A DNA stretch of 64,000 bases. Origin: SCRA01 sp035533275. Its GTDB lineage: Bacteria > Vulcanimicrobiota > Vulcanimicrobiia > Vulcanimicrobiales > SCRA01. The DNA lies in assembly GCA_035533275.1 (NCBI GenBank), contig DATLUD010000030.1, forward strand, positions 1 to 64,000, written 5' to 3'. This document shows positions 40,094-48,616 of the stretch, piece after piece; the first letter of the stretch is position 1; every line of letters begins with the position of its first letter. The notes below the pieces were generated by a model that saw nothing but the letters and a program-made list of their open reading frames with translations, was not told the DNA's origin and searched no databases. The translations under genes were made by a program, and so were the position numbers.

Positions 40094-41830
40094 TCACGAG
40101 ACCGCGATGCGCGAGATCAGCGGCCGCGCGAGCGGCAGCCGCGGCGCGGGCAGGGCGCGCGGGGGCCGAGCCTGGAACAGGCGCGGGTCCAGGTGCGGGA
40201 AGAGCGTGTCGTCGTGAAAGGCGGCGGCGATGGCGGCCGAATCGCCGTCGGCGCCCTCCAGAGCGGCGGCCAGCGCGTCGAAACGCGCCGCGTGCGTCCG
40301 GAAGCGCTCGACGGCGTAGTCGCGCGCCTGTCCCGTCGTGATCAGGAACGGCCAGTCGCTCGAGGAGAGGAGCAGCAGTTCCCGCCCGGCCTGCTCCGCC
40401 AGCGCTCGCTCGCGCGGCGAGGCGTACGCGCGGCCGGCGACGCGCTCCATCGCCCGCTCGGCGCGGTGGACGATCGGCCACATCCACGCGACGTCGGCGT
40501 TGAACCAGACGCGGCTGTCGCCGCCTTCGCCCCATGACGACTCGCACAGGGCCGCGATCCGCTCGGCTCCATGCGCGGCCAGGTACGCGCTGGGAGTCGT
40601 GAGCGCGATCACGCCGCTTGCGTGCACGTTGCGCAGCACCTCGACCAGCCACCGTGGGCCTTCGAACCACCAATGGCCGAAGAGCTCGGCGTCGAACGGG
40701 GCGGCCACGATCCCCGGGGGGCCGCCGCCGCGCGCGAAATCCGTCAGCACCTCGATCACCAGCGACGCGAAATGCGCGGCATGGGCATGCACGCGCTCGC
40801 GCGCCGCCGCGGGATCGTACCACTGCTTCTCCGCGAGGCGCACGCCGGGCCCGGTGACGCGCCAGTACGCGTTTCCCGAGCGCTCGTCGCGCTTGTGGAA
40901 CTCGCGGTAGGCACCGTCGCCGGGATAGCCCTCGTCACGCGACCAGACTCGACGGCTGACGCGCGCATCACGCGCGAAGAACGCGACGCCGGAGGGCAGC
41001 CGGTGCGGCCGCAGCGTCGACTCACCCGTCGCCTCGGCGGCGGCCTCCTGGTCCGCGGCGCCGGACGCGGAGACTCCGGCGTACGCCGCGGGCACGCCCT
41101 GCGCGAGCGACGCGCTCCATGCCCCCCACCCGTCGTACGCGCCGGCCACCGCGTGCGCGTCGACGAAGGCGTAGCGCAGCCCGTGAGCGGCGAGCCAGGC
41201 ATCGATGCCGGGCCGGTAGCCCGGCACGCCCGCCGGCGCGTAGGCCCCGCGATAGGCGCACTCCGGAAGCCAGATTCCGCGCGGCTCCACACCCAGCAGA
41301 CGACGGGTGGCGGCGATGCCGACGGAGAGCTGCGCGTCGATGGCGGAGTCGGTGGCCAGCAGGGGCAGATAGGCGTGCGTCGCGGCGGAGGTCAGCACCT
41401 CGATGCGCCCGCGGCGCACATACTCGCGCAGCGCTCCGACCACGTCGCGGCCCCAGTGGCGCCGCCACCGGTCGCGACGTTGGTTGAGGGCGCCGAGATA
41501 GCGCTCCGCCATGATGCGGCGCTCCCGGTCGAAGGCGTCGCGGCGCGGTACCAGGTCGCCGCGCGACAAGGCGATGCGCTGCTCCACGTAGGCGTCGAAC
41601 GCGGCGATCAGATGAGGATCGCGGAGCTGCTCCAAGAGCACGGGGGTGACGCCGAGCGTGATCCCGCCTGCGATCCCCTCTTCGTCGAGCGTCTCGATCG
41701 CGTCGAGCAACGGCAGATAGACGTCGAGCAGCGCCTGATGGAGCCACTCCTCACCAAACGGCCAGCGCCCTGCCCACCGCACCCACGGAAGGTGACTATG
41801 CAGGACGAACGTGAAGGCGCCGACCGGCAC
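40094..41830 (-). CDS. GH57 glycoside hydrolase, likely 1,4-alpha-glucan branching enzyme
   Basis: This 578-residue protein has the DUF1957/GH57 branching-enzyme plan: TFVLHSHLPWVR at the N-terminus, the nucleophile Glu in GIWLPECAYRG and the acid/base Asp in APFDAELFGHWWFEG, followed by the C-terminal helical domain (RVWFNADVAWMWPIVHRAER). It would introduce alpha-1,6 branches into glycogen. GTG 41830 is taken as the start because it falls after the mreB stop; a longer start overlaps mreB by more than 50 bases. No other glycogen gene is in the window. Its place directly after mreB is unusual. Confidence 0.9.
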   Translation of the reverse strand: MPVGAFTFVLHSHLPWVRWAGRWPFGEEWLHQALLDVYLPLLDAIETLDEEGIAGGITLGVTPVLLEQLRDPHLIAAFDAYVEQRIALSRGDLVPRRDAFDRERRIMAERYLGALNQRRDRWRRHWGRDVVGALREYVRRGRIEVLTSAATHAYLPLLATDSAIDAQLSVGIAATRRLLGVEPRGIWLPECAYRGAYAPAGVPGYRPGIDAWLAAHGLRYAFVDAHAVAGAYDGWGAWSASLAQGVPAAYAGVSASGAADQEAAAEATGESTLRPHRLPSGVAFFARDARVSRRVWSRDEGYPGDGAYREFHKRDERSGNAYWRVTGPGVRLAEKQWYDPAAARERVHAHAAHFASLVIEVLTDFARGGGPPGIVAAPFDAELFGHWWFEGPRWLVEVLRNVHASGVIALTTPSAYLAAHGAERIAALCESSWGEGGDSRVWFNADVAWMWPIVHRAERAMERVAGRAYASPRERALAEQAGRELLLLSSSDWPFLITTGQARDYAVERFRTHAARFDALAAALEGADGDSAAIAAAFHDDTLFPHLDPRLFQARPPRALPAPRLPLARPLISRIAVS

Positions 41831-41843
41831 GTCTACCGCGAGG

Positions 41844-42824
<981 letters not shown>

Positions 42825-42855
42825 TCTAACTCCTTTGACTCTGAGCCGCCGCTCG

Positions 42856-44199
42856 CTATCCGACGGTCGGCATGGTGGTCGTTTCGTACGAGCTGGTCGG
42901 TTCCACGAGCGCCACGATTCCGCTCGAGCGCTGCACCTGAGCGCCTAGTTCGGTGAGCATCTCCTCGAGACGCTCGTAGCCGCGATCGATGAACTCCAGT
43001 CCCGCGATCTCGGTCTCCCCGCGCGCCGCGAGGCCCGCCACCACCAGCGCCGCTCCGGCGCGGATGTCCGCCGCCTCGACGGGCGCGCCCTCCAAATCCG
43101 CCGGTCCCTTTACGACGGCGGCGTTGGAATCCATTTGGACCCGGACGTCGGCGCCCATGCGCAAGAGCTCGTTCACGTACGCAAAGCGAGCGTTGAAGAT
43201 CGTCTCCTCCACCACGCTGCTCCCCGGGCAGGTCGCCAGGAAGGCCGTCATCATCGGCTGGAGGTCGGTCGGAAAGCCGGGGAAGGGCGCCGTGAGGATA
43301 TCCGTTCCGCTGCGAACGCCGCTCGCGTCGACCGCCACCCAATCCTCGCCCGACGCGCAGACGACGCCGCACTCCTCCAGCGCCGCCACCAGCGCCTCAT
43401 GGTGCGCCGGATCCGTGCCCGTGACGGTCACGGCGCCGCGCGTGACCGCGCCGGCCAGCATCAGCGTGCCCGCGGCGATCCGGTCGCCGATGACCTCGTA
43501 CTCCACGGAGCGCAGCCGCTCGACGCCCTCGAGGACGATGGTGTCGGTGCCTTGCCCCGAGACGCGCGCACCGGCGGCGTTGAGGAAGTTGGCCAGATCC
43601 ACCACCTCGGGCTCCATGGCCGCGTTGCGCAACGTGGTCGTGCCCTTGGCGTAGACGGCGGCGAGCATCACGTTCTTGGTCGCGCCCACGCTGGGGAAGC
43701 GAAAGGTGATGTCGGCGCCGTGCAAGCCGTGGGGTGCCTCGGCCACGAGATAACCGCGCTCGCCTCGCACCTCGGCCCCGAGGGCTCGAAAGCCCTGCTC
43801 GTGCAGATCGGTTGCGCGCGTGCCCAGCACGCAGCCGCCCGGCAAGGGCACCTCGGCCCGGCCGAGGCGTCCCAGCAAGGCGCCGGTGACGTCGAACGAG
43901 GCGTTGAGCTTGCGCACGAGGGTGTACGGCGCCCGCGTCTGGCCGAGGTTGGCCGCCGAGATGCTCAGCACGTTGGTGCCTTGTTGGCGCACGCGCGCGC
44001 CCATCGACTCCAGCAGCGCCTCCATCACCGAGACGTCCGTGATCCGCGGCGCCCGCTTGATGACGACGTCGCCGTCGCAGAGCAGGGAGGCCGCCATGAT
44101 CGGCAGCGTCGCGTTCTTGGAGCCGTGAACCCGCACGGCTCCGTGAAGACGGTGGCCGCCGCGCAGGCGCAGGGTGGTCTCGAGGCGGTCGAAGGTCAT
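42856..44199 (-). CDS. murA: UDP-N-acetylglucosamine 1-carboxyvinyltransferase
   Basis: The 447-residue enzyme transfers enolpyruvate to UDP-GlcNAc, the first committed step of peptidoglycan synthesis. It has HGSKNATLPIMAASLL near the N-terminus and VPLPGGCVLGTRATDLH, in which the active-site Cys is present, so fosfomycin sensitivity is expected for this residue. PFPGFPTDLQPMMTA and the ending GYERLEEMLTELGAQV are also typical. ATG 44199 overlaps the stop of a 48-codon upstream frame as ATGA. It precedes mreB. Confidence 0.97.
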   Translation of the reverse strand: MTFDRLETTLRLRGGHRLHGAVRVHGSKNATLPIMAASLLCDGDVVIKRAPRITDVSVMEALLESMGARVRQQGTNVLSISAANLGQTRAPYTLVRKLNASFDVTGALLGRLGRAEVPLPGGCVLGTRATDLHEQGFRALGAEVRGERGYLVAEAPHGLHGADITFRFPSVGATKNVMLAAVYAKGTTTLRNAAMEPEVVDLANFLNAAGARVSGQGTDTIVLEGVERLRSVEYEVIGDRIAAGTLMLAGAVTRGAVTVTGTDPAHHEALVAALEECGVVCASGEDWVAVDASGVRSGTDILTAPFPGFPTDLQPMMTAFLATCPGSSVVEETIFNARFAYVNELLRMGADVRVQMDSNAAVVKGPADLEGAPVEAADIRAGAALVVAGLAARGETEIAGLEFIDRGYERLEEMLTELGAQVQRSSGIVALVEPTSSYETTTMPTVG

Positions 44200-44342
44200 C
44201 GTTCCTGCGCAGTTCGGCGCGCAGGCTCTCCCGCCCTCATCTCGCCCGCCGGTGCGGGCAGGCATCGGTCGATCAGCATCAGGACCGCCAATGGCAAGAG
44301 CCGGGCGGCAAGCCGTGCCCAGCCGGGATTGGTCGAGGACAT
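44196..44342 (-). CDS. Small 48-residue protein with hydrophobic segment, coupled to murA
   Basis: A short frame from ATG 44342 has AGGAAGG about nine bases upstream and ends in a TGA that overlaps the murA ATG as ATGA. The product has a basic N-terminus (NPGWARLAARL), a short hydrophobic stretch (LLPLAVLMLID) and a basic tail. No homologue is recognised. Strong Shine-Dalgarno plus stop-start coupling are better than expected for a chance frame; it may be a translational coupler or a small membrane peptide. Confidence 0.5.
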   Translation of the reverse strand: MSSTNPGWARLAARLLPLAVLMLIDRCLPAPAGEMRAGEPARRTAQER

Positions 44343-44365
44343 CGCGGGGCCTTCCTGCGACGCCG

Positions 44366-45037
44366 CTACCTCGCCTCCTGCTGGCGGCGGAAGGCCGGCC
44401 CCACGACACGGCGGAGCAGACGCAGCGGCCGTGGCCCGTCCAGCGTCAGCTCGTTGTCGCTGAGGCGGACCAGTCCCGCCGGGCGAACCTGGCCGTCGAG
44501 ATCGAAGGAGAGCAGCACGCCCTCGGGCACCTGCTCGAGCAGATAGACCCCCGAGCGCACGGACATCTGCTCGAAGCTGGTCGTCTGGTCGCCTGTCAGG
44601 TTGCGATGACAGCCTTCGATGCGCACGAACGTGCCGTCGGCCGCGAACTCGTAGAACTCGCCGATCATCTCGTCGTGACGGGTATCGGCGCGCTCCCAGC
44701 GCCCCACGATCACCCGCACGGTGGCCGCGAGGCTCGCCACCTGCGTGTTCGCGCGGTGGTACGAGCGCACGATCGTCTCGCCGGCGGAGCGCACGAGCAT
44801 CTCCACGCGGTCTTGGCCGAGGCGCAACGGGATCAGGGACGCCTTCTCGTCCTCCAAGAGCTTGAGGACCGGGCGGCCGTTCCGCTCCTCCAGATCGAAG
44901 CTGCCCCGCCGGCTCGATTGCACGCCGCCCTGCCGGCGAGCGAACGAAAACGTGCCGTCGTCGAGAAAACGCCACCGGCCGGCCTCGGCCGTAGCCGTGC
45001 CGTCCTCAAGCCAGGTACCGTATAGCGCATCGCGCAC
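44366..45037 (-). CDS. Hypothetical lipocalin-like protein
   Basis: This 223-residue protein starts at GTG 45037, which has GGGGGAG six bases upstream. It appears to hold two repeats of a strand-rich unit beginning with a Gly-Thr-Trp or Gly-Arg-Trp: LYGTWLEDGTATAEAGRWRFLDDGTFSF and IVGRWERADTRHDEM..FAADGTFVRIEG. That is the start pattern of lipocalin-like small-molecule-binding barrels. There is no signal peptide. Function and ligand are unknown. It follows atpC by about 97 bases and precedes the small frame and murA. Confidence 0.65.
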   Translation of the reverse strand: MRDALYGTWLEDGTATAEAGRWRFLDDGTFSFARRQGGVQSSRRGSFDLEERNGRPVLKLLEDEKASLIPLRLGQDRVEMLVRSAGETIVRSYHRANTQVASLAATVRVIVGRWERADTRHDEMIGEFYEFAADGTFVRIEGCHRNLTGDQTTSFEQMSVRSGVYLLEQVPEGVLLSFDLDGQVRPAGLVRLSDNELTLDGPRPLRLLRRVVGPAFRRQQEAR

Positions 45038-45134
45038 GGGACACTCCCCCCACGGTCCGACGGGCACCCGGCGCCCTGATTGCGTCGATGGTCATCCGCG
45101 GCTGGGGATGCCGCGGCTTGCGATGCCTCCCGGC

Positions 45135-45551
45135 CTACTCGTGCCCTCCAGCGACGCGCAGTTTTGCCACGAGGATCTGCTCGGCGAGCCGGGCGGTCTC
45201 CGCCTCCCCCTCCGAACCGGAAGGGTGTTCGCGCAGGGAGCGGAGCTCGGCTCGAGTGGCGTCGATGTCGACCTCGCTCTTCTCCCAGGCGGCGTCGACG
45301 AGGACGGTCACGCTGTCGGGGAGGATTTGGGCGAAGCCTGGACCGATGGCAAATTCGCGGCGCTCGGTCGTTTTCCCGTCGGAGCCGAGCGCGTTGGCCC
45401 GAACGATCCCAGGCTTGAGCGTGGTGACGAGGGCCGCGTGGCGAGGCAGGGCGCCCAGCTCGCCCTCGCTGCCGGGAACGATCACGATCTCCGCCGGCCC
45501 CTCGAAGCGCAGCGCCTCGGGGGTGACGATCGAGAATGCCGTGGTTGCCAT
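45135..45551 (-). CDS. atpC: ATP synthase F1 epsilon subunit
   Basis: The 138-residue subunit has the N-terminal beta sandwich (FSIVTPEALRFEGPAEIVIVPGSEGELGALPRHAALVTTL) and a two-helix C-terminal domain (DIDATRAELRSLREH, ETARLAEQILVAKL). It couples rotation between gamma and the c-ring and can inhibit ATP hydrolysis. It is the last atp gene, seven bases after the extra membrane-protein gene that separates it from atpD. Confidence 0.95.
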   Translation of the reverse strand: MATTAFSIVTPEALRFEGPAEIVIVPGSEGELGALPRHAALVTTLKPGIVRANALGSDGKTTERREFAIGPGFAQILPDSVTVLVDAAWEKSEVDIDATRAELRSLREHPSGSEGEAETARLAEQILVAKLRVAGGHE

Positions 45552-45557
45552 CGTTCC

Positions 45558-46058
45558 TTACTCTTCTCCCTCGTCGCCGCCGATCGACTGCCCGGCGAAC
45601 GCGGGCAGGATCTTCAGCGGCTGTTGTGCCAGAATGTTGCCCGACCGATCGACCAGCAGCTGGTTGGTCTGCCCGCTGCGCTCGACCTGATACCAGGCGT
45701 ACCCGCTCTTGCCGTCGAGCTGATGGATCGCCGAGCGCGGGCCCTGCGCCGTCGGGCACGAGGCCGCGAGCGCGCGGTAGCGCACCACGCTCCAGGTCAC
45801 CGGCCCCGTGCAGCGCAGCTGGCGCTGGACGTAGCGCTCCTCGTAGAGGCGCAGGTTGGGTGCCGAGACCGTGGCGCCCGCCGGCGGTGCCACCTCGTTC
45901 AGATGCTCCACCGACTGGCGCAGGATCACGTCCCAGATCTGCTTGGGATGGGCCGTGTTCGTCCACACGTAGAGCCCGCCCAGCAACAGACCCGGAACCA
46001 CGAGGATCACCAGGACGAGCGTCCAGTGGACGATCCCCCGCTTCCAATCCCCACGCAC
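45558..46058 (-). CDS. Membrane-anchored protein of unknown function inserted between atpD and atpC
   Basis: Started at GTG 46058, the 166-residue product has one N-terminal helix (HWTLVLVILVVPGLLLGGLYVW) and an exported or cytoplasmic domain (about 45-166) with ERYVQRQLRCTGPVTWSVV, a second Cys in AASCPTAQGP, and DRSGNILAQQPLKILPAFAG. The two cysteines could form a disulfide if exported. The start codon lies in the right arm of dispersed repeat copy B; a longer frame would read through the repeat. No family is recognised. Insertion here breaks the normal atpD-atpC adjacency, so a role in ATP synthase assembly or regulation is possible but unproved. Confidence 0.7.
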   Translation of the reverse strand: MRGDWKRGIVHWTLVLVILVVPGLLLGGLYVWTNTAHPKQIWDVILRQSVEHLNEVAPPAGATVSAPNLRLYEERYVQRQLRCTGPVTWSVVRYRALAASCPTAQGPRSAIHQLDGKSGYAWYQVERSGQTNQLLVDRSGNILAQQPLKILPAFAGQSIGGDEGEE

Positions 46059-46120
46059 TGCGCTCCGCTTCGTTCGTGGGGACCCCGGGAGATGGAAAGG
46101 CCCCGAGCCGCTCGGCTCGG
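46049..46120 (-). repeat. Dispersed start-codon hairpin repeat, copy B
   Basis: CCCCAC 46049-46054, 21 bases, GTGGGG 46076-46081, then an ACCCCGGGAGATGGAAAGG block and an eight-base perfect stem CCGAGCCG 46103-46110 / CGGCTCGG 46113-46120. Its order and spacing match copy A almost base for base. On the coding strand the GTG start of the atpD-atpC insert gene lies in the GTGCGTGGGG arm. Confidence 0.7.
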
Positions 46121-46152
46121 TTTGTACCGTGCTATTCACCGATCACCGCACA

Positions 46153-47631
46153 TCAGCCGGCGGCGGCCATCAGCTTCTCGGCGTTCGCCTTCGCCTCGTC
46201 GATGGTGCCGCACATGTAGAACGCCTGCTCCGGCAGATCGTCCAGCTTGCCCTCGACCAGCTCCTTGAAGCCGGCCACCGTGTCGGCGAGCTTGACGTAC
46301 TTGCCGGCGCGTCCCGTGAACTGCTCGCCGACGAAGAACGGCTGCGTCAGGAAGCGCTGGATGCGCCGCGCGCGGCCCACGACCACCTTGTCTTCCTCGG
46401 AGAGCTCTTCCACGCCCAGGATGGCGATGATGTCCTGCAGGTCCTTGTAGCGCTGCAGCGTCTCCTGGACCTTTCGGGCCACCTGGTAGTGCTCCTCGCC
46501 CACCACGCGCGGCTCGAGGATGCGCGAGGTCGAGGCCAGCGGGTCGACGGCGGGGTAGAGGCCTTCTTCCGTCAGGGCGCGGTTGAGCACCGTCGTCGCG
46601 TCCAAGTGACCGAAGGTGGTGGCGACGGCGGGGTCGGTCAAGTCGTCGGCGGGGACGTAGACGGCCTGCACCGAGGTGATCGAGCCCTTGCGCGTCGACG
46701 CGATGCGCTCCTCGAGACGACCCATCTCCGTGAAGAGCGTCGGCTGGTAGCCCACCGCCGACGGCATGCGCCCCATCAGCGCGGAGACCTCGGAGCCGGC
46801 CTGCACGAAGCGGAAGATGTTGTCGATGAAGAGCAGCACGTCGCTGCCGAGCTCGTCGCGGAAGTACTCGGCCATGGTGACGCCCGTCTGCCCGACGCGG
46901 AACCGCACGCCCGGCGGCTCGTCCATCTGGCCGAAGACCAGCGCCGTGTTCTTGATGACGCCCGACTCCTTCATCTCGAGCCAGAGGTCGTTGCCTTCGC
47001 GCGTCCGCTCGCCGATGCCGGTGAAGACGGAGTAGCCGGAGTGCTCGACGGCGATGTTGCGGATCAGCTCCTGGATGAGCACCGTCTTGCCGACGCCCGC
47101 GCCGCCGAAGAGGCCCACCTTGCCGCCGCGCGCGTACGGGGCGATCAGATCGATGACCTTGATGCCCGTCTCGAACATCTTGGTGGTGGGGTCCTGCTCC
47201 TCGAAGAGGGGAGGCTCGCGGTGGATCGGCCAGAACGCCGCGGCGTCAACCTTCTCGTCCGTGTCGATGGCCTTGCCCAACACGTTGAAGATGCGGCCCA
47301 GCACGCCTTTGCCCACCGGAACGCTGATCGGCGCTCCGGTGTCCGTCACCTCGGCTCCGCGGACGAGGCCGTCGGTGGAGCCCATCGCCAGGCAGCGAAC
47401 CTGGTTGTTGCCCAGCTCGTCCTGCACCTCGAGCACCAGCTCGCGGGCCATCATGGCGGTGCCGCCCAGCTGGATGTCGCTGGTGTGCGCGGCGCCGTTG
47501 CCGAGCATGCCGCTGCCCGTGCCCACCTGGACCTTGAGGGCGCTGTTGATGGAAGGCAGCGTCTCCGCCGTGAACTCCACGTCCACGACGTTGCCCAGGA
47601 TTTGGACGACTTTTCCTACTACCCCACTCAT
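46153..47631 (-). CDS. atpD: ATP synthase F1 beta subunit
   Basis: The 492-residue catalytic subunit has Walker A GLFGGAGVGKTVLIQEL, the catalytic Glu region GIGERTREGNDLW, FIDNIFRFVQAGSEVSAL and the DELSEED-type loop EELSEEDKVV. GQMDEPPG replaces the common GQMNEPPG. The start is ATG 47631 (MSGVVGKVVQILG), which lies inside repeat copy C. It is followed by the extra membrane-protein gene rather than directly by atpC. Confidence 0.97.
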   Translation of the reverse strand: MSGVVGKVVQILGNVVDVEFTAETLPSINSALKVQVGTGSGMLGNGAAHTSDIQLGGTAMMARELVLEVQDELGNNQVRCLAMGSTDGLVRGAEVTDTGAPISVPVGKGVLGRIFNVLGKAIDTDEKVDAAAFWPIHREPPLFEEQDPTTKMFETGIKVIDLIAPYARGGKVGLFGGAGVGKTVLIQELIRNIAVEHSGYSVFTGIGERTREGNDLWLEMKESGVIKNTALVFGQMDEPPGVRFRVGQTGVTMAEYFRDELGSDVLLFIDNIFRFVQAGSEVSALMGRMPSAVGYQPTLFTEMGRLEERIASTRKGSITSVQAVYVPADDLTDPAVATTFGHLDATTVLNRALTEEGLYPAVDPLASTSRILEPRVVGEEHYQVARKVQETLQRYKDLQDIIAILGVEELSEEDKVVVGRARRIQRFLTQPFFVGEQFTGRAGKYVKLADTVAGFKELVEGKLDDLPEQAFYMCGTIDEAKANAEKLMAAAG

Positions 47632-47709
47632 TGCACTTCGTTCCATTCGTGGGGGCCCCATCCGCTTTGAAGCCCCTCCGGGAGCGCAATCGCGCGAGAC
47701 GCGATTGCT
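47622..47709 (-). repeat. Dispersed start-codon hairpin repeat, copy C
   Basis: CCCCAC 47622-47627, 21 bases, GTGGGG 47649-47654, followed by GCCCC, a CTTTGAAG block, and the CCCTCCGGGAGCGCAAT stretch shared with copy A. It lacks the CCGAGCC hairpin but has its own perfect nine-base stem, GCAATCGCG 47686-47694 / CGCGATTGC 47700-47708. It fills the atpG-atpD gap and covers the atpD start codon (ATGAGTGGGG on the coding strand). Confidence 0.7.
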
Positions 47710-47725
47710 TGGTGACTATACGATC

Positions 47726-48601
47726 CTAGTGTCCCGCGGCGCGGAGCGCTTCGGCGCCGCCCGCGATCTCGAGAATCTCCTTGGTGATGGCCGCCTGGCG
47801 CGCGCTGTTCATCACCACCGTCAACTCGTCGATGAGCTTGCCGGCGTTGTCCGTGGCATTGGTCATGGCCAAGAGCTGAGCCGCGAAGAACCCCGCGAGC
47901 GTCTCCTGCATCGCGGCGAAGATCGTGAACTCGAGATACTTCGGAAGCAGAGCGCCGAGTACCGTCGACCCGTCGGGCTCGAACTCCACCGACGAGAGCC
48001 CCGCGCTCTCCCCGCCGGGCTGACGCTCGATGGGGATGAGTCGCGCCGCCTCGGGACGCTGGGTGAGCATCGAGACGAAGCGCGGGCGAACGATGACCAC
48101 CTCGCCCATCTTGCCGGCCGCGAAGTCCGTCGCGAGCTGGTCGGAGACCAGGCGAGCGTGCTCCACCATCGGGCGTCCCACCGCCTGCAGCGGCCAGTGA
48201 GCGCCGAGGTCGCCGCGCACGCGGCGCACGGCCTGTAGCGCCTTGTTGCCCACCGCGTACCAGACTACGCTCTGCCCGGAGCGGCCTCGAACGTACCGCT
48301 CCGCCTCGCGGATCGTGTTGGCGTTGTAGGCCCCGGCCAGTCCCTTGTCGGCGGTCATCAGGACGATCGCCAGAGGCTTGCCGGCAGGCGCCGGCTGGAG
48401 CCACGGGTGGTCGATCTTCCCGCCCTTCTGCACCAAGTCGTCGAGCATCGCGCGCATGCGCTGCGCGTACGGACGCGCTGCGCGCATGGCCGCATCGGCG
48501 CGCCGGATGCGCGCGGCGGCGACCTGCTTCATCGCCTTGGTGATCTGTTGCGTGTTCTTCAGCGACTTGATGCGGTCGCGAAGGTCGCGTACGGACGGCA
48601 T
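47726..48601 (-). CDS. atpG: ATP synthase F1 gamma subunit
   Basis: The 291-residue rotor shaft has the N-terminal coiled-coil helix (RDRIKSLKNTQQITKAMKQVAAARIRRA) and the C-terminal helix (LLAMTNATDNAGKLIDELTVVMNSARQAAITKEILEIAGGAEAL), which pair in the central stalk. The conserved middle (LVSDQLATDFAAGKMGEV) is present. It lies between atpA (15 bases) and atpD, with repeat copy C in the 94-base atpG-atpD gap. Confidence 0.95.
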   Translation of the reverse strand: MPSVRDLRDRIKSLKNTQQITKAMKQVAAARIRRADAAMRAARPYAQRMRAMLDDLVQKGGKIDHPWLQPAPAGKPLAIVLMTADKGLAGAYNANTIREAERYVRGRSGQSVVWYAVGNKALQAVRRVRGDLGAHWPLQAVGRPMVEHARLVSDQLATDFAAGKMGEVVIVRPRFVSMLTQRPEAARLIPIERQPGGESAGLSSVEFEPDGSTVLGALLPKYLEFTIFAAMQETLAGFFAAQLLAMTNATDNAGKLIDELTVVMNSARQAAITKEILEIAGGAEALRAAGH

Positions 48602-48616
48602 GTGGCAGCGGTTCCT

